Assembly: GCF_008107445.1 (NCBI RefSeq)
Contig: NZ_VSLD01000007.1
Coordinates: 62,001-126,000, forward strand
Reading direction: 5' to 3'
Source: Arthrobacter echini
GTDB lineage: Bacteria > Actinomycetota > Actinomycetes > Actinomycetales > Micrococcaceae
Length of the DNA: 64,000 nt
A program made the translations under genes and the position numbers. Shown piece by piece: positions 8,646 through 17,192 of the stretch. The notes below the pieces were generated by a model. That model was not told where the DNA came from, did not search any database, and saw nothing but the letters and a program-made list of their open reading frames with translations. Each line of letters starts with the position of its first letter. The first letter of the stretch is position 1.

Positions 8646-10034
8646 ATGGCTGTCACTCTCGTCTGGTTCCGCGACGATCTGCGTATCTCCGACAATCCCG
8701 CGCTCATGGCGGCTGCACAGAGCGGGGACGACGTCGTCGCCTGCTATGTGCTGGATGAGGAGACCGAGGGCATCCGTCCGCTCGGGGGCGCCTCGAAATG
8801 GTGGCTGCATCATTCCCTCAGCGCCCTCGCGGCGTCGCTCGGCGAGCTCGGGATAGCCCTCACCCTGCGACGCGGCGCCGCCGGGGAGGTGCTCCCCCGG
8901 CTCGTCGACGAGTCCTCGGCCCGCGCCGTCGTGTGGAACCGCCGCTACGGCCTGGCCGAGCGAACGGTCGACGCCTCCCTCAAGGCAGGCTTTTCCGAGG
9001 ACGGCGTCGAGGCGACGAGCTACCAGGCCAATCTGCTGTACGAGCCGTGGGAAGTCGCCACCGGATCGAAGGAACCGTACAAGGTCTTCACACCGTTCTG
9101 GCGGGCCTGTCTCGCGTTCCGTACGCCCCGGACCCCGCTCCCCGCTCCCGAGTCCCTGCAGGGGCCACAGCTGAAGTCCGAGAATCTCGACTCCTGGAAG
9201 CTGCTCCCGACCACACCGGACTGGGCGCAGGGGCTGCGTGAGGCCTGGACACCGGGCGAGGGCGGCGCCCACGAACGCCTCGACGACTTCCTCGACAGCG
9301 CCGCCGGGTACAAAGCGGCCCGGGAGCGGCCCGGGACCGAGGGCACCAGCAGGCTGTCCCCGCACCTGCGCTTCGGCGAGATCAGCCCGTTCGAGGTCTG
9401 GCACGCAGTCCAGGACAACAAGGACACCTCGACGGCGGAGGACATGCGGGTCTTCGGCGCAGAGCTCGGCTGGCGGGAGTTCAGCTGGCAGCTGCTCTAC
9501 TTCAACCCGGATCTCGCCACCGTGAACTACCGCAGGGAATTCGATGGCTTCGCGTCGGAGGACCCGACGCCGGCCGATCTTGCGGCGTGGCAGCAGGGGC
9601 GCACCGGCTATCCCCTCGTGGACGCCGGGATGCGCCAGCTCTACGGGACGGGGTGGATGCACAATCGTGTCCGCATGGTCACGGCCTCCTTCCTGATCAA
9701 GAACCTCATGGTCGATTGGCGCGTGGGCGAGAGATGGTTCTGGGACTGCCTCGTCGACGCCGACGCGGCGTCCAACGCGTCGAACTGGCAGTGGGTAGCG
9801 GGATCGGGCGCCGACGCGAGCCCCTACTTCCGCATCTTCAATCCGGTGCTGCAGAGCAGGAAGTTCGACGCCGAGGGGAAATACCTCTTGCGCCACGTAC
9901 CGGAACTCGCTGATGCGGACAATCTGCACGAACCATGGAAGGGATCGGCCCCCGGCTATCCGGATCCGATCGTGGACCTCAAGGAGAGCCGGGAACGGGC
10001 ACTGAGCGCCTACAAGGAGCTTCCGAAGGGCTGA
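8646..10034 (+). CDS. phr: Deoxyribodipyrimidine photolyase
   Basis: A 462-residue flavoenzyme that splits UV-induced pyrimidine dimers with blue light. The N-terminal antenna domain opens with VTLVWFRDDLRISDNPAL. The C-terminal FAD domain contains GTGWMHNRVRMVTASFL and the signature WQWVAGSGADASPYFRIFNP, which holds the electron-transfer and FAD contacts of class I CPD photolyases. Its length is normal for the class. It stands alone between a terminator and the tRNA hairpin, with its own promoter and a repeat pair upstream. Confidence 0.95.
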   Translation: MAVTLVWFRDDLRISDNPALMAAAQSGDDVVACYVLDEETEGIRPLGGASKWWLHHSLSALAASLGELGIALTLRRGAAGEVLPRLVDESSARAVVWNRRYGLAERTVDASLKAGFSEDGVEATSYQANLLYEPWEVATGSKEPYKVFTPFWRACLAFRTPRTPLPAPESLQGPQLKSENLDSWKLLPTTPDWAQGLREAWTPGEGGAHERLDDFLDSAAGYKAARERPGTEGTSRLSPHLRFGEISPFEVWHAVQDNKDTSTAEDMRVFGAELGWREFSWQLLYFNPDLATVNYRREFDGFASEDPTPADLAAWQQGRTGYPLVDAGMRQLYGTGWMHNRVRMVTASFLIKNLMVDWRVGERWFWDCLVDADAASNASNWQWVAGSGADASPYFRIFNPVLQSRKFDAEGKYLLRHVPELADADNLHEPWKGSAPGYPDPIVDLKESRERALSAYKELPKG

Positions 10035-10107
10035 CGCGTACCCGGTGGTACTGTCCAACCCCGTAGAGCGGCTCGGGCAGCATCGGGGCTCTCTCAGCAG
10101 ACGCTTA

Positions 10108-10150
10108 AACAGTGAAGTCCGGCCCACCAGGTGGACCGGACTTCACTGTT
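10108..10150. terminator. Bidirectional hairpin between phr and tRNA-fMet
   Basis: A perfect 15-bp stem (AACAGTGAAGTCCGG with CCGGACTTCACTGTT) and a 13-nt loop. It is 73 bp after the photolyase stop and 15 bp beyond the 3-prime end of the tRNA on the other strand, so it can end both transcripts. The plus-strand side continues as GTTGCCTCTT. Confidence 0.75.
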
Positions 10151-10165
10151 GTTGCCTCTTCGTCG

Positions 10166-10239
10166 TTGCGGGGACAGGATTTGAACCTGTGACCTCTGGG
10201 TTATGAGCCCAGCGAGCTACCGAACTGCTCCACCCCGCG
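10166..10239 (-). tRNA. Initiator tRNA-fMet (CAT)
   Basis: A 74-nt cloverleaf on the minus strand with anticodon CAT. Two initiator hallmarks are visible: the unpaired C1 opposite A72 (CGCGGGG against CCCCGCA) and three consecutive G-C pairs in the anticodon stem (GGG-CTCATAA-CCC). The T arm reads ACAGG-TTCAAAT-CCTGT. The discriminator is A and CCA is not encoded (CGA follows), so CCA must be added enzymatically. Confidence 0.95.
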
Positions 10240-10261
10240 GCGTGTAACTAACGTTACCGGC

Positions 10262-10303
10262 CGCGGGGTCGGGAGGCAAATCGACCGGCCTCCCGACCCC
10301 GCG
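10262..10303 (-). terminator. Terminator of the UPF0182 gene
   Basis: A perfect 15-bp GC-rich stem (CGCGGGGTCGGGAGG with CCTCCCGACCCCGCG) and a 12-nt loop, starting 14 bp after the UPF0182 stop codon and just before the tRNA-fMet gene on the same strand. Confidence 0.75.
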
Positions 10304-10317
10304 TGATCAGCTTCGAG

Positions 10318-13300
10318 CTATCCGCCGGCACCTCCCGAGACGCGCTCCTCCGCGTCCAGGGCCCGCTGGAGGGCGCTCTGCAGCCGGTCCTGCGCGTCAC
10401 CGTAGGCGGCGAAGTCGTTGGCTGCCAGGGCCGCATTACCGTCCTGGATCGCCGTGTTCGCATCATCGAGTGCGCTACGCAGGTCCGCGGCCGGATCGTC
10501 CGTGGTACCACCCGGTGTGCCGCCCTCGGAAGGAGTAGGCGTCGGCGTGGCGGACGGGGTGGGTGCGGGTGTCTCGCCGTCACCCTCCGCGGGCGGCGCT
10601 GCGGGATCATCCGGGGTTGCCCCGACGTTCTCCTCGTCGCCCGCCGTTGCTCCGGAGTCCCCACCGAACACCTGGTCCAGCGCCTCGGCGAGCGTGGGCG
10701 CGAAGCCGACGTTCTCACCGAAGCTCACGAGGACCCGTCGGAGGACGGGGAAGGACGAACTGCCGGAGGACTGCACGTACACCGGCTGCACGTAGGCGAT
10801 GCCGCCGCCGATCGGCAGCGTCAGCAGGTTGCCGTTGATGACCTCGGAGGCCCCCTGGCGCAGCAGGTTCAGTTCCTGCGACACCGTGGTGTCCGAGTTG
10901 AACAGGTTCTGCGCCTGCCCGGGGCCGACGACCGAATCCTGTCCGGAGCTGTCGAGCAGGGTCAGGCGGCCGTAGTTCTCGCTCTTGACGCCGTCCTCCC
11001 CCGTGCTCGCGTCACCGTTGGCGGCGAGGAACCCGTACAGCACGTTCCGCGGGGTCTGGCCCGGCGGTACGTAGGGGATGTACGGCGTGGTCAGCGAGAA
11101 CGCCGCCTCGTCGTACTGGGGCATCTGCAGCGTCAAATAGAACGGCGGCTGCCGGGGCGTGGAGGCCGTCGTCGCGCCGTCCGAGGAGGCGCCCGGATCA
11201 GCCGGCACACTCCATGCCTCGCTGTTGTTGAAGAACTCGTCCGTCGCGGTGACGTGGTAGCGCGCGAGCAGTTCACGCTGCACCTTGAAGAGGTCCTCCG
11301 GATACCGCACGTGGGCGAGCAGATCCGAGGACATCTCGCTGTACGGCTTGAGCGAGGACGGGTACACGTTCTGCCAGGACATCAGGACCGGATCCTGGTC
11401 GTCCCACGCGTAGAGATTGATGGAGCCGTCGTAGGCGTCCACCGTGGCCTTCACCGCATTCCGGATGTAGTTGACCCGATCCGCCGGAAGTGCTGTCGCG
11501 AGACCCTCCGCCGTCTGCGAGTCCTGGGTGGCCGACTGCAGCTCCTGCTCCGTGGAGTAGGGGAAGTTGGCGCTCGTCGTGTAGCCGTCGATGATCCACT
11601 TCACCCGGCCGTCGACGATGGCGGGGTAGCTGTTGCCGTCGAGGGTCAGGTAGGGCGCCACCTTGCGCACCCGTTCCACCGGGTCCCGGTCGTAGAGGAT
11701 CTGCGAGTCGCTGTTGACCTGATCGGACAGGAGCAGATCCGTGGACTGGAACTTCAGCGCGTAGACCAGCCGGTTGAAGGCGTTGCCGACGTCCGGGCCG
11801 CCGTCCCCGCTGAAGGTGGTCCGCGAGTCGGTGTCCGAGTTCTCGTCCTGCGGCCGGTCGATCTCGGCCGGGTCCTGGTTCTCCGGCGCACCGACCACGG
11901 AGTAGTCGGGCGACTCCTCACCGAAGTAGATCCTCGGTTCGTAGGTCGACTCGTCACCGAGCACTCCGGTGGAGGGGATGCCGGACTGCAGGAACTCGGG
12001 GCGGCCGTCGGGCTGGACGGTGGAGCCGGCAGCGGCGACCACGCCGTAGCCGTGCGTGTAGAACACGTGCTCGTTGACCCAACCGTCCGGGACGCCGCTC
12101 GTATCGAGCTCGCGCACGGCGATCACGGTGTCCTGGATCTCGCCGTCGATCTCGTAGCGGTCCACATTCAGCGTGTCCGGGAACTGGTAGTACTGGCGGA
12201 ACTGCTGGAGCTGGCTGAAGGCGTCGGAGACGAGATTCGGGTCGAGCAGGCGGATGTTCGCCGTGGTCTCGCCGTCGTCACCCAGTGCTCCCGAGGTCGG
12301 GACGCTCTCGGGCGTGTAGGCCGAGACCTCGACGTCGTCGAGTCCGTAGGCCTCCCGCGTCAGCTCTATGTTGCGGTCGATGAACTCGCCCTCACGGGAG
12401 AGCAGCGACGGGTCCACCTGGAAGCGCTGCACGATGGCCGGGTAGATGCCTCCGGCGAGCAACGCTGTGACGATCAGCATGGCCGTTCCGATCAGGGGCA
12501 GCCTCCAGCGTCCGATGATGGCGGAGACGATGAACAGCACGGCGACGATGATCGCGGCGACGGCGAGGATGGCCTTCGTCGGGATGACCGCGTTCACGTC
12601 GGTGTACAGCGCGCCTGCCCAGTCGTCCTGGTTCAGCAGCGTCCCGTAGCGGTCCAGCCAGTAGTTGATGCCCTGCAGGATGAGGAACAGCGCCACGACG
12701 ACAGCGATCTGGATCCGCGCAGCCTTCGTGGTGAACAGACCCTTCTCCTCGAGCCGGATACCGCCGTAGAGGTAGTGGGTCAGGATCGTGGCGATGGCAC
12801 TGATGATGACGACGCTGATCAGGAAGCCGGTCACGAACCCCAGGAAGGGCAGCGTGAACATGTAGAAGGAGTAGTCGAGTCCGAACTCGGGGTCCTGCCG
12901 GTTGAACGGCTCCTGCCGCAGGAAGAGGAGCACCTGCTGCCACTGCGACGACGCCGCGGTGCCGGCGAATGCGCCGAGCACCACCGGGATGCCGAGCATG
13001 AGCAGGCGGCGGATGGGTTCGAGCTGCGCCTGATAGCGGTTGAGGTTGTCCTGGATGGCGCTGTCGGGCGCGTAGATGGGTCTGCTGCGGAAGGCGATGC
13101 GAAGACTGAGGTACACCGCCCCGGCCATGATCAGGAACGCCGCGAGGAACAGGGCGATCCTGGTGAGATTCTCGGTCACGAACACCTCGAGGAAGCCGAG
13201 CTGGTCGTACCACAGCACATCGGCGTACACCTGGGACAGATACACGAAGGCGACGACTATGACCGCCACGACGATGATTGTCGGTATGAGCGGGTTGCGG

Positions 13301-13368
13301 CGCCTGGTGGCTGATCCTCGTGGTTTGCTCGGGCTACTGCCGAACGATGGTTCTGGTCCGGATGTCAC
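10318..13368 (-). CDS. UPF0182 family integral membrane protein
   Basis: A 1016-residue protein of a conserved actinobacterial/cyanobacterial family of unknown function (Rv3193c type). Seven hydrophobic segments fill the first 330 residues, beginning with a helix at about 27-45 that ends in [17 protein letters not shown], a family signature. About 550 residues of predicted extracytoplasmic domain follow. The last 150 residues are Pro/Thr/Glu-rich and low in complexity, then a short Ala-rich helix. The start is GTG with GAGG five bases upstream. It is followed by its own terminator. Function cannot be assigned. Confidence 0.9.
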   Translation of the reverse strand: MTSGPEPSFGSSPSKPRGSATRRRNPLIPTIIVVAVIVVAFVYLSQVYADVLWYDQLGFLEVFVTENLTRIALFLAAFLIMAGAVYLSLRIAFRSRPIYAPDSAIQDNLNRYQAQLEPIRRLLMLGIPVVLGAFAGTAASSQWQQVLLFLRQEPFNRQDPEFGLDYSFYMFTLPFLGFVTGFLISVVIISAIATILTHYLYGGIRLEEKGLFTTKAARIQIAVVVALFLILQGINYWLDRYGTLLNQDDWAGALYTDVNAVIPTKAILAVAAIIVAVLFIVSAIIGRWRLPLIGTAMLIVTALLAGGIYPAIVQRFQVDPSLLSREGEFIDRNIELTREAYGLDDVEVSAYTPESVPTSGALGDDGETTANIRLLDPNLVSDAFSQLQQFRQYYQFPDTLNVDRYEIDGEIQDTVIAVRELDTSGVPDGWVNEHVFYTHGYGVVAAAGSTVQPDGRPEFLQSGIPSTGVLGDESTYEPRIYFGEESPDYSVVGAPENQDPAEIDRPQDENSDTDSRTTFSGDGGPDVGNAFNRLVYALKFQSTDLLLSDQVNSDSQILYDRDPVERVRKVAPYLTLDGNSYPAIVDGRVKWIIDGYTTSANFPYSTEQELQSATQDSQTAEGLATALPADRVNYIRNAVKATVDAYDGSINLYAWDDQDPVLMSWQNVYPSSLKPYSEMSSDLLAHVRYPEDLFKVQRELLARYHVTATDEFFNNSEAWSVPADPGASSDGATTASTPRQPPFYLTLQMPQYDEAAFSLTTPYIPYVPPGQTPRNVLYGFLAANGDASTGEDGVKSENYGRLTLLDSSGQDSVVGPGQAQNLFNSDTTVSQELNLLRQGASEVINGNLLTLPIGGGIAYVQPVYVQSSGSSSFPVLRRVLVSFGENVGFAPTLAEALDQVFGGDSGATAGDEENVGATPDDPAAPPAEGDGETPAPTPSATPTPTPSEGGTPGGTTDDPAADLRSALDDANTAIQDGNAALAANDFAAYGDAQDRLQSALQRALDAEERVSGGAGG

Positions 13369-13615
13369 ATATACCTCATCATTAGGTGCTGCGGGTCACG
13401 ATGGCCGTTCTCTGGCCCCGCTACCTGCCTCGTGAAGCAGAAGGTAGCGTGCACGGACGTCATTCCTGCTCTCATTCTGCCCTCTCCACGTCCGGGCCGA
13501 CCAATTCGGTTCCGCGCGGGAGCAGGACAGACTCGATCGTCACCCAACCGTGTCCTTCCGGGACCGGACCCCCACGCGCCCCCGGACGAGGCCGGTCGCG
13601 TACCCGTCCGGTCCC
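13369..13615. other. Intergenic region between UPF0182 and PDZ-protease genes
   Basis: A 247-bp gap upstream of the UPF0182 gene on the minus strand. It holds a possible small hairpin (GCTACCT 13420-13426 with AGGTAGC 13442-13448) and no supported gene. The UPF0182 promoter is expected here but no clear -10/-35 pair was identified. Confidence 0.35.
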
Positions 13616-14710
13616 TCAGCAGGAGGCGAGTCCGGCGGCGTCGCCTCCCTCGCCGAGGGTCCCGACGGCCTCGACGGCGTCGTCGAGCGTGTCCACCCGG
13701 ACCACCGTCAGCCCGTCCGGGATGTTCCCCGTGACCTCGTCGCAGTTCTCGCCCGGAGCGAGGAAGAACTCGGCGCCGCCCGAGCGTGCGCCGACGAGCT
13801 TCTGTGCGATCCCTCCGATGGGGCCCACCACGCCGGCCGAGTCGATCGTGCCCGTCCCCGCGAAGTGGCGTCCGCCGGTCAGATTGCCCTCCGTGAGGGT
13901 GTCGACGATCCCGAGGGCGAACATCATCCCGGCTGATGGGCCGCCGACGTCGTCCAGCTGGATGGTGATGTCGAAGGGGAAGTCGAACCTCGAGGTGAGC
14001 AGGACCCCGAGCTGGTAGTCGCCCTCGCCGGACTCCCTGGGTGTGACGGACACGTCGGTCGACGCTCCGTCGCGGGTCACGGCGAGGTCCACCGCTGATC
14101 CGTCGCCGTCGTTGAGTGCCTCGCGCAGCGCGGCGATGGTGCGGATCTCCTGCCCGTCGATAGAACGCAGCACATCACCCTCCTCGAGGAGCCCCTCCGC
14201 GGCGGAGTCCTGCCCGAGACCGACGACGGACAGCTCCTCCGTGTACTCGATGTCCTCGTGGGACAGGGCCGCAGCGATGGCGGACTCCTGGGAGGAGGTC
14301 ATGGCGACGGCGTTCTGCTCCTGCACGTCGGAGGAGGTGGTGCCCTCGGGGTAGACGAGCTGTTCGGGGATGACGTCGTCGTCGGAGGTGGCCCAGGCCC
14401 GGATCGTGTCGAGGACGTTGACCTGCCCGTTCGGGCCTCCCCGGACGAAGACCGTCGTGAGGTCCAGTTGGCCCTCCGGCGGGAAACTCTCCGCGCCGTC
14501 GATCTCGATCAGCGGTTGCCCGTCCACCTGGCCGATGGTGTTGAAGGTCGGTCCCGGGGACTCGAGCACATAGGGAGAGGGCAGGAGGACCGCCGTCGCG
14601 CTCAGCACGACGGCGAGACCACCGGAGACGGCCATGGCGCGGAAGCGTGGATCGCGGGGACGCTCCGGTCCCTCGTGGCCGAAGGTCTCGGCGTGGGCAC
14701 GCTGCGTCAC
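13616..14710 (-). CDS. PDZ domain serine protease, YlbL/Lon (S16) type
   Basis: A 364-residue membrane-anchored protease (Rv3194c type). An N-terminal membrane helix (about 25-48) leads to SPYVLESPGPTFNTIG, then a PDZ domain (about 170-245) and a C-terminal Lon-like domain carrying the Ser-Lys dyad: Ser in DVGGPSAGMMFALG and Lys in GGIAQKLVGARS. The GTG at 14710 is chosen because it follows an AGAGAGAAGA ribosome site and gives the family N-terminus. A longer in-frame extension upstream has no support. It is divergent from the DUF2342 metalloprotease gene. Confidence 0.88.
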   Translation of the reverse strand: MTQRAHAETFGHEGPERPRDPRFRAMAVSGGLAVVLSATAVLLPSPYVLESPGPTFNTIGQVDGQPLIEIDGAESFPPEGQLDLTTVFVRGGPNGQVNVLDTIRAWATSDDDVIPEQLVYPEGTTSSDVQEQNAVAMTSSQESAIAAALSHEDIEYTEELSVVGLGQDSAAEGLLEEGDVLRSIDGQEIRTIAALREALNDGDGSAVDLAVTRDGASTDVSVTPRESGEGDYQLGVLLTSRFDFPFDITIQLDDVGGPSAGMMFALGIVDTLTEGNLTGGRHFAGTGTIDSAGVVGPIGGIAQKLVGARSGGAEFFLAPGENCDEVTGNIPDGLTVVRVDTLDDAVEAVGTLGEGGDAAGLASC

Positions 14711-15028
14711 GGATCTTCTCTCTGTAGCGGTAGCGGGGTGGTGGTGGCGGGCCGGCCTGCGAGCACCGTTCCTGCCAACCCAGCCTAGACGCTCCATCCT
14801 GGACGATCGCCGGGCGTTCCCCGGATCTTCAGCGGGAGCCGTCCCCGGCGCAGCTCGCGCGGGCGACGCCGATCCACGGATCGTTCGCTGCTTTGCCCTC
14901 AGCGAACGATCCGAGGCATGAGGGACGCCGGGAGGCCCGGGCCGGTAGCGTGGAGCGTACAGCCGGCAGGGATGGCGCAATCCCGCCCGACCGGACCCGC
15001 CAAGCTACTCCCAGGACCGGTGGTATCA
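14711..15028. promoter_or_regulatory. Divergent region between PDZ-protease and DUF2342 genes
   Basis: About 318 bp without a supported gene. It contains a perfect 14-bp inverted repeat (14877-14913) and a rightward -10-like TAGCGT at 14946-14951. If that element is used, +1 is near 14958. An ATG at 14972 in frame with the downstream gene is an alternative start. Confidence 0.4.
14877..14913. repeat. Perfect 14-bp inverted repeat in a divergent promoter region
   Basis: CGGATCGTTCGCTG (14877-14890) and CAGCGAACGATCCG (14900-14913) pair perfectly around a 9-nt spacer. Neither side is followed by a T tract, and both flanking genes point away from it, so a terminator role is unlikely. It could be an operator or an RNA hairpin in the leader of the leftward gene. 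Confidence 0.7.
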
Positions 15029-16537
15029 GTGACCAACCCATCCAACCCCTCGAACGGCGACGACGACACGCCTCAGGACCCGCTGTCGGAGATGCTCTCG
15101 AAGATGTTCGGCGGAGGGGCCGGAGGCTTCGACGCGCAGGAGCTCGCAAAAGCGGCGGGCCTGCCCTCCGATCCATCCGCGATGGCCATGATGATGCAGC
15201 AGGTCCAGGCGATGTTCTCCACGGCCAGCGACGGCCCCGTCAACTGGCAGCTGGCCCACGAGCACGCCCGGCGGATCGCCGCAGCGGACAACGACCCGTC
15301 CGTCTCCTCCCTGCAGCGCAGGAGCGTCGACGAGGCCCTGAAGCTCGCCGAGATGTGGCTCGACCCGGTCACCGACTTCCCCAGCACCGGCCAGCTGGGC
15401 CGCGCGTGGTCCCGGGCCGAGTGGGTGGAGGCGACCATGGCTACCTGGCGCCGCCTCACGGAACCCGTGGCCACGAGCATCGCCCGCGCGCTCTCCGATG
15501 TGATCTCCGAGCAGCTCCCGGAGGAGATGAAGTCCATGCTCGGCTCCATGGGCGGACCCGCGTCGATGCTGCAGAATGTCGGTGGCGCGATGTTCGGCAT
15601 GCAGCTGGGGCAGGCCGTCGGCGCCCTCTCGAAGGACGTTGTGGGCTCCACGGACATCGGTGTTCCCCTCGCGGACGGCCGCATGGCGTTGCTCCCCGCG
15701 AATGTTGCGGCCTTCGGCGAGGGGCTCGACATCCCCGAGCAGGAGGTACAGCTCTTCCTGGCGGTCCGGGAGGCCGCCCATGTCAGGCTCTTCACCCAGG
15801 TGCCGTGGCTGACCGGTCACCTCCTCGGCAGCATCGAGCGCTATGCGCGCGGCATCCACATCGACATCAGCAAGATCGAGGAAGCTGCCCGGGACATCGA
15901 TCCCACCAACCCGGAGAGCATGCAGGGTGCCCTGTCACAGGGTGTCTTCATGCCCGAGCGCACTCCGGAGCAGGAAGCAGCACTCGTGCGCCTGGAGACC
16001 ACGCTGGCTCTCGTGGAGGGCTGGGTCGACGAGCTCGCGGCAGCCGCCGCGGCGAACCTTCCCTCCGCCGGCGCCCTGCGGGAAATGGTCCGACGGCGAC
16101 GGGCGACGGGCGGACCGGCCGAGCATGCCTTCGCATCGCTCGTGGGCCTCGAGCTCAGGCCGCGCAGGCTCCGGGATGCCGCCGCCCTCTGGTCGCGGCT
16201 CACCGAGGAACGCGGCGTTCAGGGCCGGGACGCTCTCTGGCAGCATCCGGACCTGCTGCCCACAGCGGAGGACCTCGATGATCCCGAGGGCTTCTCCGAG
16301 CGCCGGCGGCTGATCGAATCCTCCGACGCCGATGTGGATGCGGCCCTCGAGCGCCTGCTGGCGGGCGACTTCGACGATCAGGAGCCACAGCACCCGGACG
16401 CAGCGGAGGACACGGCGACGGATGGGCCGACGCCATCCGGAGTCGATGACGCGGGATCCGACTCCGGAGCGGACTCCGCTGCGGACGACGATCCGGATGC
16501 ACCGGGGACCGACGAGGGAGTGGACCCGAACCGATAG
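15029..16537 (+). CDS. Zinc-dependent metalloprotease, DUF2342 family
   Basis: A 502-residue protein of the actinobacterial DUF2342 family (Rv3195 type; relatives are annotated as F420-biosynthesis-associated). The likely metal motif EAAHVRLFTQVPWL lies near residue 250, and the N-terminal DPLSEMLSKMFGG segment is typical. The last 70 residues are acidic and probably disordered. The GTG at 15029 gives the usual family N-terminus; an in-frame ATG at 14972 would add 19 residues. The protein substrate is unknown. It converges with the YgjP-like gene 34 bp away. Confidence 0.85.
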   Translation: MTNPSNPSNGDDDTPQDPLSEMLSKMFGGGAGGFDAQELAKAAGLPSDPSAMAMMMQQVQAMFSTASDGPVNWQLAHEHARRIAAADNDPSVSSLQRRSVDEALKLAEMWLDPVTDFPSTGQLGRAWSRAEWVEATMATWRRLTEPVATSIARALSDVISEQLPEEMKSMLGSMGGPASMLQNVGGAMFGMQLGQAVGALSKDVVGSTDIGVPLADGRMALLPANVAAFGEGLDIPEQEVQLFLAVREAAHVRLFTQVPWLTGHLLGSIERYARGIHIDISKIEEAARDIDPTNPESMQGALSQGVFMPERTPEQEAALVRLETTLALVEGWVDELAAAAAANLPSAGALREMVRRRRATGGPAEHAFASLVGLELRPRRLRDAAALWSRLTEERGVQGRDALWQHPDLLPTAEDLDDPEGFSERRRLIESSDADVDAALERLLAGDFDDQEPQHPDAAEDTATDGPTPSGVDDAGSDSGADSAADDDPDAPGTDEGVDPNR

Positions 16538-16571
16538 AGCCCGCCCGGTTCCCGCGTCCTGACTCCGGGGT

Positions 16572-17192
16572 CTACGGAGCGGGCGCGGGGTCGTCAGAAT
16601 CCGGCCGGCTCGGCTGTCCGCCCCGAGACCACCGCTGGGACCCGAACGAGGCACCGTCGAGGAAGGCCTTCGCCAGGTCCGTCCTGGGGTATTCCGAGAG
16701 CAGGCGCCAGAAGGCGGCGCTGTGGGAAGGCTCGATCAGGTGGGCCATCTCGTGCAGGATCACGTAGTCCACCACCCAGTCCGGCATGCCCTGCAGTCTG
16801 TGCGACAGACGAATGGTGCGACGCGCCGGAGTAGCCGATGCCCAGCGTGTGTTCTGGTTCGTGACCCACACGATCGCCGACGGCACTCCCCTGCCGTCGA
16901 GGAAACGTCGCGCGAGGCCCTCGGCCCGCTCCCGCAATGCAGGGAGCGGGAGGTTCTCGGGACACGGCGCTGGAGGGTATTTCGCCGCCATCTTCTCCAC
17001 CATCTTCTTCACCCAGAGGCGTTCCTCCCCCGGGGAGAAGTGACCGGGGATCAGGACACGGAGGACGCCGTCGCGCAGGTCCGCGCTGACGGTACGTTTG
17101 CGCCGCGCCGAGCGCCGGACCTCGACCCGTGGACGGCCCGGCCCCGCCCCAGGGTCAGGCGTTGTCACCGATGATCCCGAGCACGGCTTCAC
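16572..17192 (-). CDS. YgjP-like (M48/SprT-type) metallopeptidase
   Basis: A 206-residue protein with the zinc-binding VILHEMAHLIEPSHSAAFW, in which HEMAH supplies two His ligands and the catalytic Glu. This is typical of the YgjP/WLM group of small metallopeptidases. The reading begins at GTG 17192 inside the end of uvrD2, preceded by GGAG; another GTG at 17168 is possible and would shorten the overlap to 14 bp. Either way it is translationally coupled to uvrD2. Relatives are often linked with DNA-damage or ribosome-associated functions, but no substrate is established here. Confidence 0.82.
   Translation of the reverse strand: MKPCSGSSVTTPDPGAGPGRPRVEVRRSARRKRTVSADLRDGVLRVLIPGHFSPGEERLWVKKMVEKMAAKYPPAPCPENLPLPALRERAEGLARRFLDGRGVPSAIVWVTNQNTRWASATPARRTIRLSHRLQGMPDWVVDYVILHEMAHLIEPSHSAAFWRLLSEYPRTDLAKAFLDGASFGSQRWSRGGQPSRPDSDDPAPAP

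Noticed and set aside
10303-13314. A 1003-codon open frame on the plus strand, antisense to the UPF0182 gene
   Set aside because: It is a high-GC shadow: Val/Arg/Gly/His-rich, without recognisable domains, and opposite a gene with clear family motifs and membrane helices.
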